Assembly (NCBI GenBank): GCA_034190875.2
Contig: CM067358.1
Coordinates: 53,035,730-53,099,729 of the forward strand
Reading direction: 5' to 3'
Source: Urechis unicinctus
Lineage: Eukaryota > Annelida > Polychaeta > Xenopneusta > Urechidae
DNA length: 64,000 nt
Part shown: positions 1-10,679 of the stretch, piece by piece
Layout of the letters: the number at the start of each line of letters is the position of its first letter
Numbering within the stretch: the stretch's first letter is position 1
The notes under the pieces: model-generated
The model's database searches: none
What the model saw: only the letters and a program-made list of their open reading frames with translations
What the model was told of the DNA's origin: nothing
Made by a program: the position numbers and the translations under genes

Positions 1-339
1 ACAAGATACTGACATTACAAGTATTTCCAATATATTAAAGGCATTACATACTGTACAAATTCAGATTGCGATTGTGTCATAATGAATTACCGAGGATTCA
101 ACACACAAGTCGCTATTTATCTTCCAAATCTAAACGTGGAATACATATGACCGAGTAAGTGGGGCTGAGGTAAGGTAAGTATAGGGTTTAACGGCACCCC
201 AACACTCATGTGTTATATGGTGCCAAGAAACGTTAATAGATAAGATTGACCTGATTAAGCAGCCGCCTTCTAGGATAAATGAAAATGGATATGGAAAAGA
301 TAAAAAAAAAATGGAAACGATTATCCTAGGGCAAGTCAC

Positions 340-585
340 CACCAGCCGGTTGACTGGACCAGGCCATTCCAGCCTCTCGTCTAGGTGAAATCCGGGCCAT
401 TGTGGTGTGTTACAGATATGGCCCTAGCAAGGACCTCTCCGCTCAACCACCAGGAACCCATTGTCCACCGACACAAGTCGCAACCCACGGCCAACAGGTT
501 GCCCCTTATTAGTCACCTCTTACGACATGCAGGATGATACAGTGGGCCTATTCTATCCCCGGACCCACGGGGTGTAAAAGTGGGT
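340..585 (-). repeat. SINE-like element with a conserved core (intron of the M13 gene)
   Basis: On the minus strand, positions 529-509 read CATGTCGTAAGAGGTGACTAA, of which GTCGTAAGAGGYGACTAA resembles, from memory, the central core shared by many invertebrate (especially mollusc) SINEs of the Meta-core type. The flanks (a G-rich stretch on the 5' side; GGGCAACC and downstream on the 3' side) are not gene-like. No clear tRNA-derived head with A and B boxes could be drawn, so the copy may be truncated. Borders are approximate. Confidence 0.45.
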
Positions 586-664
586 CTGAGAAAAAGTTTG
601 GGTTCGACGAGGAGGAGTTAGTTCAATTCCTTGCATGCTTCCAACGATGCAGTCGTTTTCTCAC

Positions 665-3600
665 CCATATCCCCTACAGACTTCAGTATTTCGATTGCTA
701 TAAGGCTCCCAAGGGAGCCATAGTTGAACGCTTCTGGTCTGTCGATTTCGTAGAATGGATGTTGCAAGACGCCGGCGGGAACCAACAAGTGGTTATTCTG
801 CCAAAACATCCAGGCACGCTCCTGAAAGAAAATACCATTTCAAAATACCGTTATCATGTTCGTGTCATTGGACTGTTTGAAGTATGTTCTTTTTTCTAAT
901 TTACACTTCATCAATGTTTGATCTGTAACTACCAAAGTTTCAATAATTAATGATAAATATGTATACTATGTGAAATAGCGAGTGGTAGTCTTACACCGAA
1001 CCCCCCATGCGATATCACCCATTCCCACATGTAATCCAGTGTGTCCGATTCGTACTCCAAACCCCGCATTGTCCGTTGGAAGCGATTCACATTCAACAAA
1101 TTGCGGAAGAAGCCAAGACCCTTATCGATTGTCAGCTGTGATTGAAACACATAACACATCAATGGTAAAAAGTGTCAGATATTGTGCCAGGTGAATAATG
1201 CAAAGGTTGATTTCTTTTTCCATAGCAACTCACGGAAGCATACAAAGTATCCAAATTAGTCCGGTTGAAGTATTTACTCGGGAAGCCGATTGTTGCTGTT
1301 ATTCCTTTAATCTGTAAAAATAAAGGACCAAACACTGAATCGGGGAATTATTGAATTATCATTATGTATAATAAGCACCTGCTGATATGTAATGATATTC
1401 ATGGGTTAATTGTGAGACCTTCTGTTTTGCTAGAGGTCGTGTGGTATTGTCCATCCACGACCAACTGTCCACAGCTTCCTCAGCGCTCTTCAAGAGGTTA
1501 CTGAACATCGACCGCACCTTAAATCATACACCCTTGCTACTGACCGGACAAATAACTTGTTCAACCAGCAGTCATCCGGATTAAAAACTAACAACGTTCT
1601 GCAAACCAACAAGCGGTTGTTTTTCCATTTGATGTGGATGAATTTTGCTAGGGCTATTATTACAGGAAAGCTTAACTTTATAATCAACAATATACGATCA
1701 AGTAGGGGAGACAAAGTTTCCATACATGACTGCGCATGCCCATGGACAGGGAATTGAAGTTCACGTCCGGGTCACGAGGTCAATGTTTATGCGAATCAGT
1801 TGTAAACCTACTTTGACTCTGTTGTGATCGCCGACATGGGTGTGTAAGTACTCTGCCGCAAGAACAGGGCCCATTTTGGTCCTGACGGTGTTAAGGCAGA
1901 GGTGCCAAGTTGGAGGAAACTCTGTTACGCCATAGCGAGAGTTCGCGAAGCGGTAGTAGCTGGCTTTGTACTCCCAGGATAGCTTGGCTGTGTATTGGTC
2001 GACCACTCGCCATACTATGTAGTTATTCATCATTCTAGCAGCATAAAACATATGTTACTGCATGGATAATGCAGTTTCCTTTCCCTGCTGGTTGGTATGA
2101 GGGTGAAAAGGACCAACTGTATATTCTGAACATTACATCTACCTGCTTTCCATCTTAACGTATATATGTTCTACACAATATATCGGTTGCTTCAAAGGGT
2201 ACTGGCTCATGAGACATTTTCAATTAATTTATCTTACGAACCAAAGAGAAGCATGTTGTAATAGCGGCACTCCTAACGAGCTGAATTTCAACCTGATTTG
2301 CCCTTCTTTCAAATTTTGTAACGTTTTGAGGATCTTCCAACCACTGTTCCTCATGAGAAATGCTGATGATGTTTTTTCTCATGACCTACCTCGAGAGTTC
2401 ATGAGACTGCGTCTCGTTGCGAAGCATCTCTTGTAGCAACCGGAAGTAAGTGACAGAGCGAATGTGTATATCCGTGTCACTACCTATATCAACGCCCTCA
2501 AACAGTGACGTCATAATCAGACGCCATGAAACCTGGGGAACAAACATCAAAATATAAATCTCTTTATAACAAGTTGTTTAAATTCGACGTCAGACGGCCA
2601 TTTTAAGAGATTTACCTGTGAGAAATTTGTTGCCATTTCTCCCACGGTGCTTAACGTCATTCGATAGTGACGGCCGGCAATAAACGATGAATACATGTGC
2701 TGCCAAAACAGATTCAAAATGGTTTTATAAAAAAACTTCCGCACTGATATTGAGAACGATTTCCAAGATAATTGGGAATATTCCAGGAATTATCATATAT
2801 TCGTCTGATTAATTGAGCATTTTGAAGCGAAACAAATTGGTCTATACCTGGGCCAGTTGCTTTTCTGTGTTGTAGGCGTCGTTGACAAATTGCTCAATAC
2901 GCTGGTCCGTTTGACTAGCGTCAAGGGTAAGATTTGCATCTCTCAAAAGCAGTACCCCCACCTCTCTCATGTAATCCCGGTAAGCATCTTGAACCTTTAT
3001 CACCACGGTAATAACATATGTGGCTTTAAATGGTTACAAGATAATTCTATATAACTTTACATATGATATAGGGCGTTGTTTTAAACATATAGGCGCGATT
3101 TCCCAACTCCAAAACACAGTTCACTTGCCATCATTACGCGTTTAGGAGACTTACACCCAATACACTCATTTGGTTAACAAAATAGAGTGACCCTATACTA
3201 TGACAACTTACTCCGTCTGTATCTTGCTCAATGTAGCTTCTCCAATACATCCCCAGCCCCCCTGGGCCAACCTGTAAGATTTCAAAACATTAGGCCAATA
3301 TTTGCGTAACAAATAAATTCTCAAGAATCCACATCATGTGAATGGAGTATAGTTTTTCTTACCAAGATGCCATACTTCTTCGCTTCATAAAGGTAGTTTT
3401 GGGACACTTGGAACAAAATATCGGTATCCAAGTCACTGAAGCTGTATTTGATGGCCGACTGAACGTCCCATTCTTCCAGCCAGTTCTCGGGGTCCAGCGC
3501 GTACCAACCGCCCAATCCATTACGGATCACTTCAATTACCTCCTTACCACCTTCGTGTATTCGGCCATAATCATGCAAACACATGTCGAAGAATTCTTTC

Positions 3601-4067
3601 ATTTTTCTCTCAGAAGATTGAATTTCATTTCTGCGTATTGGGGATTCGATGGTCTCCCGTAGGCGTTCTTCATTTTCATCTCCTAGCTTCGATAAAACAG
3701 TGATTTGTTCATGATCGGGCGGAAGATTGATGCTTGCGCGCCAGTTCCCACAAGCATACTGGAAGAAGTTTTCACAAGGATTGACAGTTGAGTCCATTTT
3801 CTCTAACATTTCGGAACCAGTCTTCATGCAAGAAGGACTCATGCACAACCCTGCTTTTTGTAACTGCTGTTCCAAGCTATCAATCATGTATGTATCCACA
3901 TTTGAATTGCCAAGGTAACCATGTCTATGAGCCCCCAAAAGGGCGCCAAGCGTCAAGCAGACGACAGTAAGAAAAACAATTGCGCCACTTAGACATAGAT
4001 AGATCTTACGCCCAGAAAGTTGTTTCACGCGATCTGGAATAATCTGCTCCAAATCTTCCATCCCCAT
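665..4067 (-). CDS. M13-family (neprilysin/ECE-like) type II membrane protein, probably catalytically dead, 3' part off window
   Basis: Ten exons join in phase on the minus strand: 4067-3363, 3271-3212, 2994-2848, 2699-2616, 2532-2390, 2034-1812, 1517-1419, 1311-1234, 1135-995, 821-665 (about 612 codons). The last ends in phase 1 at a GTGAGA donor, so the final 130-150 residues lie beyond position 1. M13 enzymes are type II membrane zinc peptidases that trim peptides outside the cell. Seen here: short cytosolic N-terminus, membrane helix at residues 22-46, cysteine-containing start of the ectodomain with VNPCENFFQYACGNW (family signature PCxDFYxYACGxW), a NNYIVWRVV segment, and PAGVLQ followed by FNYGSLG before the zinc site. 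Where the family has HExxH this protein has IEILK (residues about 603-607), and the NAYY and FDD motifs are also altered. Start: the first ATG (4067); a second, six bases on, has a better context. The donor after exon 7 (GTCTCA) is weak. Family assignment is strong; which M13 member is not determined. Confidence 0.88.
681..695 (-). other. Degenerate zinc-binding motif (IEILK in place of HExxH)
   Basis: In ungapped register with the family, GxIGVVxGHExTHxFDDxG reads here as GSLGSLIAIEILKSVGDMG. Both zinc-ligand histidines are replaced (Ile and Lys). The catalytic glutamate position is still Glu. No indel or stop is needed to read it, and the exon is bounded by a good acceptor (TTTCTTTCAG) and donor (GTGAGA). 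Confidence 0.85.
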
Positions 4068-4560
4068 ATTTACTTCTACTACCACACTCAATCACGTCCA
4101 AAATCCTTATTTGAATCGCGTTTAACAAGCAAACTAAAACATTCCAAACAAGACTTACGAGAACCGCAGTTAATGTTCCATCTACCCAGGATGTAAAGCA
4201 AGTGGGTGGATATTCCAATGGTCAACGGAAAGAGGTGCTGGAGTATGCTAATTAATTCGTAATTAAAACTTGGATCCGAGCAGCAGCGAATGCGTATCAT
4301 GTTCTATTGGATCAAAGGTCCAACAACGTGTAGATCTCATGTTGTCGGATGTCTGCTAAAGCATGTCTCGATGCTCTGGGGATTTGAATTACACTGAATT
4401 CACATACATGCTTCAGTAAACAACATTGAAATCTTGCATAAGTTCAAAGTTGCCATGTATATGACAACAAAAGCATATTGTATTATTGTGATCGCTATTC
4501 TACTTATGTTAGAATGGTCGGTTCTTCTCTAGAGGATGTGTCAGTAGAAAGCGGGGATAA
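4068..4560. other. 5' flank of the M13 gene
   Basis: No coding exon was recognised. The reading frame of exon 1 stays open for a few codons upstream of the ATG but has no further ATG. It probably contains the 5' UTR and promoter, possibly with a 5' UTR intron. No TATA box or clear start site was found. Confidence 0.3.
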
Positions 4561-4599
4561 AAAAACCGGGGGCACATAGAAAAAAACTTGCAATAGCCA

Positions 4600-4945
4600 G
4601 CAAAATGACATGGAACGGGCAAAGCAGAGTTCTCGGAATAATCATAAGAACTTCGCTCGTCCCTTATCGAACTATAACGGGCACTTGTTAGGCCCCATCT
4701 AGAATATAGGATTCAGGAGTGGTCACCCTTATTTCATCGTGACATGGAAATATTAGTAAGGATTCAAAGGCTACCTACAGAGCTCGTTATAGGTTCATCT
4801 GATGTAAGTTGCGAACAAAGATGACGCTTGTTGGGACTGACAACTCTTAAAACAAGATGCCTCTGCGGGGATCTCATAAAGTTATACAAAATGAACAACA
4901 AATTAGATAATATAAATGATAATTTGGTTCGTTTTTTTCAGCTCC
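4600..4945 (+). pseudogene. Decayed LINE reverse transcriptase, C-terminal part
   Basis: The plus strand translates, with stops and small shifts, to RPHLEYRIQEWSP (about 4691-4730), then a run like V-R-I-Q-R-L-P-T-E-L, then LTTLKTRCLCGDLIKLYKM, ending near NDNLVRFF. In non-LTR retrotransposons the region after the catalytic YADD box reads RPHLEYAxxxWxP, then a Q-R-R-A-T-K-x-I stretch, then LxxLxxRRxRGDLIxxYK. The upstream RVLGIIIRT (about 4630-4656) fits the usual ANRxLGxIxRTF. An in-frame stop shows it is dead. Clade not resolved. Confidence 0.6.
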
Positions 4946-5136
4946 GCTCTCGTGAATACTCATAATTTCGAGGGTGCCTATACACCTTGATAAACCGTAA
5001 GGCAGAAATAAGATAAAATTAGTTTCGCATCGAGTTGCCACCCCAAGCTTTTTTCGGCCAACTGGATGTACTTTTCAAGGACAAAAGTTTCAAGTGAAGT
5101 CTTTATCCTCATTGTAATTTAGAATTTAAATTCAAA

Positions 5137-5355
5137 TTCAACATTAAGTTCTTGCTAGACCATTAGTGTACTCCATAGAAATTAGCGATTACGGTCGGAC
5201 ATAGTACTCGCTATAAGTTTCGCACGGCGTCGCTGGAGATTACTCCGAAGCTATGAGTGGGAGTTATCACACAGTTTCTCGCTGTGTACTGCGCGTGTTC
5301 CCTGATGACTCTCTTTCCCATAACTGATTTCGCACATAGTAACTCGCAATTGATA
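5137..5355. repeat. Unclassified interspersed repeat, copy 1 (internally shorter)
   Basis: A stretch of about 170 bp beginning TCAACATTAAGTTCTTGCTA and ending at TTCCCTGATGAC is nearly identical to 9734-9905. Both copies continue, directly here or after about 155 extra bases there, into CTCTTTCCCATAACTGATTT and then a long (TA)n tract. Shared ends and a shared microsatellite tail suggest a mobile-element family with a (TA)n end. No coding capacity and no terminal inverted repeat seen. Confidence 0.6.
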
Positions 5356-5357
5356 TA

Positions 5358-5442
<85 letters not shown>

Positions 5443-5446
5443 ACTG

Positions 5447-5519
<73 letters not shown>
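5356..5519. repeat. (TA)n microsatellite with an embedded ATAACTGATTT
   Basis: Nearly pure TA dinucleotide, interrupted once by GAG-type changes near 5411 and once by TAACTGATTT near 5442-5451. The second interruption repeats the phrase that sits just outside the tract at about 5322-5332. Confidence 0.9.
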
Positions 5520-5522
<3 letters not shown>

Positions 5523-5724
5523 TGGGTGTCACTAGAACGCACCATTCGCATAATCTGAAATATATCCAGATATCAAGATAGCATATTGCTAATGTCTGCT
5601 ACAATATACACCCACAGGTTGTGTTATGCAAGGATAGGTCACCTATCTGTGTGCGTTCAAGCGCAAGGGCTCCATCTTTAAAGATAGTGGCCAAAGCCAA
5701 AAGAAAGAACTCGCAGGTAATAGG

Positions 5725-6205
5725 CCCATCTCTGCATAGCCACAGACCAGTCACCAAGGTCGTCTAGACAGCTGACCACCGCAGAGCACGTCTCAAATAG
5801 ACCCGAGCGCACCAGAGGTTCACAAGGCAACAGTGGCGACGTGTTCTCGTCTCTGATGAGGCAAGGTACAGCCTCAGGAAGACCCTCCAAGGGCATGTCT
5901 GGAGGCGCCGTGGGGAGAGATATAGCCCTTACTGTGTGGAAGAACGGGATAGCTCTCAGTGTCCGAGTGTCATGGTTTGGGCAGGGATCATTTATGACGG
6001 AAAGACGCAGCTTCACGTAGTCGATGGAAATCTCGACAGTCCCCTGATCTGTCGCCGATAGAGAACCTGTGGAAGGTATTACGTGCCAAGGTGTGTGAAC
6101 GTCTGCGGTCCCATCACCAGCTGATCTTCCACAGTTGTTGCACGAGGCATGGGAGCGTATCCTTCAGCAGCTGGTTCGTCGCCTCATCAGCACGATGTAA
6201 AACGA
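5725..6205 (+). pseudogene. Tc1/mariner transposase pseudogene, internally deleted
   Basis: The plus strand encodes HRRARLK, stop, then RAHQRFTRQQWRRVLVSDEA (the first catalytic Asp region of Tc1 transposases), YSPYC, SVMVWAGIIYDGKTQLHVVD, and then directly PDLSPIENLW, which holds the last catalytic acidic residue. The middle block with the second catalytic Asp (QQDNARPH-type) is missing between about 6030 and 6040. A frameshift precedes the C-terminal helix segment (EAWERILQQLVRRL). It is a cut-and-paste transposon relic with no function expected. Terminal repeats were not found. Confidence 0.8.
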
Positions 6206-6352
6206 TGCAGAGAGTGCATTGCCCATGATAGACGACACAAACACTACTTACACTGCCCCGGGCTGCTTAATGTGATAACGCTTGATGTTAATCTGTAATA
6301 ACGCTCTTCTCGTCATTGACTTTGTTGTTGTGTCAGTAGGCCATTCTGCGAG

Positions 6353-6651
6353 TACATACATACATACATACATACATACATACATACATACATACATACA
6401 TACATACATACATACATACATACATACATACATACATACACATACTACATACATACATACATACATACATACATACATACATACATACGTACGTACGTAC
6501 GTACGTACGTACGTACGTACGTACGTACGTACGTACGTACGTACGTACGTACGTACGTACGTACGTACGTACGTACGTACATACATACATACATACATAC
6601 ATACATACATACATACATACATACATACATACATACATACATACATACATA

Positions 6652-6746
<95 letters not shown>

Positions 6747-6998
6747 GCACGCACGCACATACATACATACATACATACATACATACATACATACATACAT
6801 ACATACATACATACATACATACATACATACATACATACAGACATACATATTACATACATACATACATACATACAGACATACATACATACATACATACATA
6901 CATACATACATACATACATACATACATACATACATACATACATACATACATACATACATACATACATACATACATACATACATACATACATACATACA

Positions 6999-7031
<33 letters not shown>
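6353..7031. repeat. Compound tetranucleotide satellite in five blocks
   Basis: Consecutive blocks are (CATA)n 6353-6486, (CGTA)n 6487-6579, (CATA)n 6580-6651, (CGCA)n 6652-6758 and (CATA)n to about 7027, with a few single-base interruptions (for example CACATACTAC near 6440 and CATATTAC near 6846). All open frames across it are artefacts of the 4-base period. Confidence 0.95.
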
Positions 7032-7032
<1 letters not shown>

Positions 7033-8000
7033 CCTCACTCATGCAAAACCGTACAACGCCAAACACGCTCGTTGAATGAATTGACTTTGGTCTCCGTGCT
7101 CCTATCCATCAAATGGACTTTTGACCCCTATCGTCGTACTGTATTGGGCAGCCGACGGTGAATAAGGTCTCCTTAAGCAGTGATCGTACATTGTATATGT
7201 ACACTTTGTAAAAACAAGCTTCGCAATCACACCGTAGCTCTCCATAAACTAAACACTATATATACAGACCGGGGTCCCAGGGCAGATGTTCAAATGTGCA
7301 CTTCATTAAAAAATCATGAAAATTCTGATGAGGGAAAAATATACTTTTGGAAATGATGTCACGATCCGTAACCCAGTTTACTTAAATGACGTATCGTTGC
7401 TTATTGTTATTACAGGACGTGAAGTATAGACCAAATATGGCGCGTGGTTCACACTTTTATACCTCCGAAGCTTAAAATATAAGTAATGGCAATGGGAAAG
7501 AGGGAAAGATTTCATTTGATCATGGCTGCGCTAAAGAATTCAAATGGATGATGTGTCAATAGGTATCAATTATTATAATCATGAAGGTGTTCAATCCAGT
7601 TTCTGACAAAAGGTACCGCCCATATTACCTTCAAGTAATCGCTCGCGCCATGAAGCACCTTCGAGCGAAATCTATTTTAATCAAGATGCAACTAAACCGG
7701 TAGCTTGAGTTTCTTTTTCAATTACATATGTGATGGACTTGGTTTAATCAGGTTGATGACGTCAACGACTACAGCATTTAATCTACGATATCGTGAATAT
7801 TTTCAATGTTGAAACTGGGTTTTCTTGATTCCCCGATTGATGACCCGATAAACCCTCTTTGTTGGAGATATGGGGGACGTTTCGCGACTCAAGAACCTGT
7901 GCGCCAGTTCCGTGTTAATGGACGTATCGCCTGCCCGAAATTACAAATAATTACCAAACGAGTGTCACCATTGCCATATGTTGATTATATACAAACATAG
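7032..8000. other. Spacer with no recognised gene
   Basis: AT-rich unique-looking sequence. Short open frames exist but show no family similarity, codon pattern or splice logic. Nothing supported. Confidence 0.4.
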
Positions 8001-8037
8001 AGCGTTGGTGGCAGACGTTAGTGGTGAGCAATCGATC
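8001..8037. repeat. 37-bp direct repeat, left copy
   Basis: AGCGTTGGTGGCAGACGTTA and the following 17 bases recur at 8634-8670 with three or four mismatches in the middle. The two copies bracket the LINE fragment at 8240-8633. Confidence 0.8.
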
Positions 8038-8239
8038 GCTGAGTTGACGCGACAGTTATGCAAGATCAAAACTGAAAACGAAAAACAATTGGCCCTCTTA
8101 TGGACAGTTAATACAATAGTGTAATAAAAACACGCAGATTTGCTTAATGGTTGCTTTGCAACAGATAGCAGGACTTCCGGAGCCAGTTAGAATATTTAAT
8201 GGCGGGGATCAGAAGCAACTTAATACCCTTTAGGACAAA

Positions 8240-8633
8240 TCCCTAACTTTGATCAATTCTTTGCATCCAAATGAGGCGCTTGGCCAAGATAAACTCTACC
8301 CAAAGCTTATAAAGGAACTAGTCAGAGAAAAATCCCAACCACTGTTGATAGTACGTTTAAATAATTTGCAGATGACACCAAACTTTACTCAAGAGTTTGA
8401 TAAAAAAACAAGTGCATAATTACATCAGAGCTTACATAGCCCATTAGACTGCGAAAATGACTGACAAATATTTATCACCTTAAATGTATAGTATATGTAT
8501 AAGTCAAACAAACGTATATTTTGATGATTAAATGGGCGATACCCGTCAGAGGAGGTATCATAGCAATGGAATGTAGGTGTCATAATTGACCAGTCATTCA
8601 AAACCAGCAAACAATATAGTTCTTGGAATGATG
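8240..8633 (+). pseudogene. Decayed LINE reverse transcriptase, central part, internally deleted
   Basis: Translating the plus strand gives QDKLYPKLIKELV (about 8283-8321; LINE reverse transcriptases have a G-P-D-x-I-x-P-x-L-L-K-E-L block), then, after loss of the intervening palm region, FADDTKLYSRV (about 8364-8396), which is the catalytic (Y/F)ADD box. Further on GVIIDQSFKTS (about 8575-8607) and NNIVLGMM match the thumb region. Frameshifts and stops separate the pieces. Probably the same family as the fragment at 4600-4945. Confidence 0.65.
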
Positions 8634-8670
8634 AGCGTTGGTGGCAGATGTATGTGGTGAGCAATCGATC
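8634..8670. repeat. 37-bp direct repeat, right copy
   Basis: Second copy of the sequence at 8001-8037, starting exactly where the reverse-transcriptase similarity stops. Confidence 0.8.
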
Positions 8671-9199
8671 CAATTTAAATGCATATGAACGGTGATGGTA
8701 GTACCCGGTATTCCATTACGCTAAAACGAAACTGACATCAGTAGTAGCAAAACGTTCGGAAATTTTTTGAGAAGTATTTTACTGTTTTCCTATATTTAAA
8801 GCATATTAAAGAAATGAATATTAGAATAAAAAAGCTTACAGTTCTGATTTCTGTACAAATATTTCAATCAAATTTTCGTTACTCTCTAATACAACAAAAA
8901 AATTCTTCGTGGCTTATTTGCTTCTTAAATTAACTAACGCTTCATCCATTATTTTTGAGTAATTGAAATTTAAGACACAGTTTTAAACTGACACCGAAAA
9001 CGATTAGACCATTCGTATTCGCTCGATTCGACCAAAATTATGACGCCCCCGACTGGGAATCCCCACGCATTAATTAATCGACCGATGTAAACGTCGACAG
9101 CTCTTCTATCGGACATCTGTTGCGTCCCAACGAGTCATGCAGCCAAGCCCAAAACTAATCGATATATGTATTGCTGAAATGTTAGAAATCGCTGTTGAA
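8671..9199. other. Spacer with no recognised gene
   Basis: AT-rich and unique-looking. No gene, repeat or RNA recognised. Confidence 0.4.
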
Positions 9200-9490
9200 A
9201 ATGCATCTGTTTGCGGGCGGTCCGGCCGGCCATTCAGGTATTAGGCATTTATCGGCTGAACCTAGCGTCCACGGTATGCCGTAAGCAGACGAGCGGGACC
9301 GAGCGCGCCATCTGTTTCAACGGAAGCGACGCGGGCGCTCGTTTCGGTGCTGCGCGACCGCGTTCGTCGGATACGTACGATAGTTAAAGGGATTAACTAA
9401 AGTGAACGAGTAACGAGACATGGAACTCAAAACTTTTAGACAAGGTAAACTCAGTCTCGTAAGCGGCGCTCAACATAATCTCGAGAGAAG
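9200..9490 (+). promoter_or_regulatory. CpG-rich island with a possible first exon and splice donor
   Basis: In an otherwise AT-rich spacer, 9205-9385 is dense in CpG (GCGGGCGGTCCGGCCGGCC, GAGCGGGACCGAGCGCGCC, GCGACGCGGGCGCTCG). It is followed by an ATG at 9420 whose frame stays open for 23 codons up to a good donor, GAGAGAAG|GTGAGT, near 9490. This looks like a promoter plus first exon on the plus strand, most likely for the giant gene starting at 12963. The exon phase does not continue the open frame at the nearest acceptor (before 12957), so any such join would be 5' UTR. Not supported by any transcript. Confidence 0.35.
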
Positions 9491-9733
9491 GTGAGTGGAT
9501 TGTGGATTATTGATTAACTTCGCTTTTTGGGAAATCATTGACCACCGTATACAAACATATACAAACTGGAACACATCATAACAAAGCATTTCGTAGTCGT
9601 TTTCCCCGTGTCACAATTTAAAATAATACGGATGTTTTAGTTGCGTCCTGTCGTCTTGAGCGTCTGACTGATGCTGCTGACTAGTCTTATTGTGCCCCCG
9701 CCCACTCCTGTTCTTAAACGCTTATGTTTCCTG
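9491..9733. other. Spacer or first intron
   Basis: No gene or repeat recognised. If the 9490 donor is real, this is intron sequence. Confidence 0.3.
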
Positions 9734-10093
9734 TCAACATTAAGTTATTGCTAGACCATTAGTGTACCCCATAGGAATTAGCGATTACGGTCGGACATAG
9801 TACTCGCTATAAGTTTCGCACAGTGTCGCTGGATATTACTCCGAAGCCATGAATGGGAGTTATCACACAATTTCTCGCTGTGTACTGCGTGTGTTCCCTG
9901 ATGACAAATCCGCACGCATATTGATTCATTTTCTCAGCAACAGCTCGCAATTGCTCCCCAATAAGGTCGGACCTATGTTGTCAAACAGGCTAAATATATT
10001 GATTAAAATCCTAACTTAGAATTTTCGCTGTTTCGAGATAAGCTGGTGGAAATGATGTGCTCTCTTTCCCATAACTGATTTCCAAGATAGTAA

Positions 10094-10096
<3 letters not shown>
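9734..10096. repeat. Unclassified interspersed repeat, copy 2 (longer form)
   Basis: Repeats 5137-5310 almost exactly (to TTCCCTGATGAC at about 9905), then has about 155 bases absent from copy 1, then rejoins it at CTCTTTCCCATAACTGATTT and runs into (TA)n. The extra block could be ancestral and deleted in copy 1, or inserted here. Confidence 0.6.
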
Positions 10097-10592
<496 letters not shown>

Positions 10593-10679
10593 TAACTCTT
10601 ACACATACCACCCCGAAACACATTTATACCCCCGCCCCACCCCCATTCCCTACCACACACACACTCACATACACATGCC

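Noticed and set aside
534-899. Plus-strand open frame of 121 codons
   Set aside because: It overlaps the well-supported minus-strand M13 exon at 665-821 and its first part lies in the SINE-like repeat. No family resemblance.
5257-5551. Ile-Tyr repeat frames in TA tracts (also 10016-10944)
   Set aside because: Pure (TA)n translation.
6248-7079. Long open frames of Cys-Met-Tyr-Val or His-Thr-Tyr-Ile repeats
   Set aside because: Produced by a 4-base microsatellite, which is open in all frames. Not a gene.
9420-9490. A coding first exon joined in frame to the giant gene
   Set aside because: The exon would end in phase 2, while the best acceptor (before 12957) enters in phase 0 and would meet a stop. 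Kept only as a possible 5' UTR exon.
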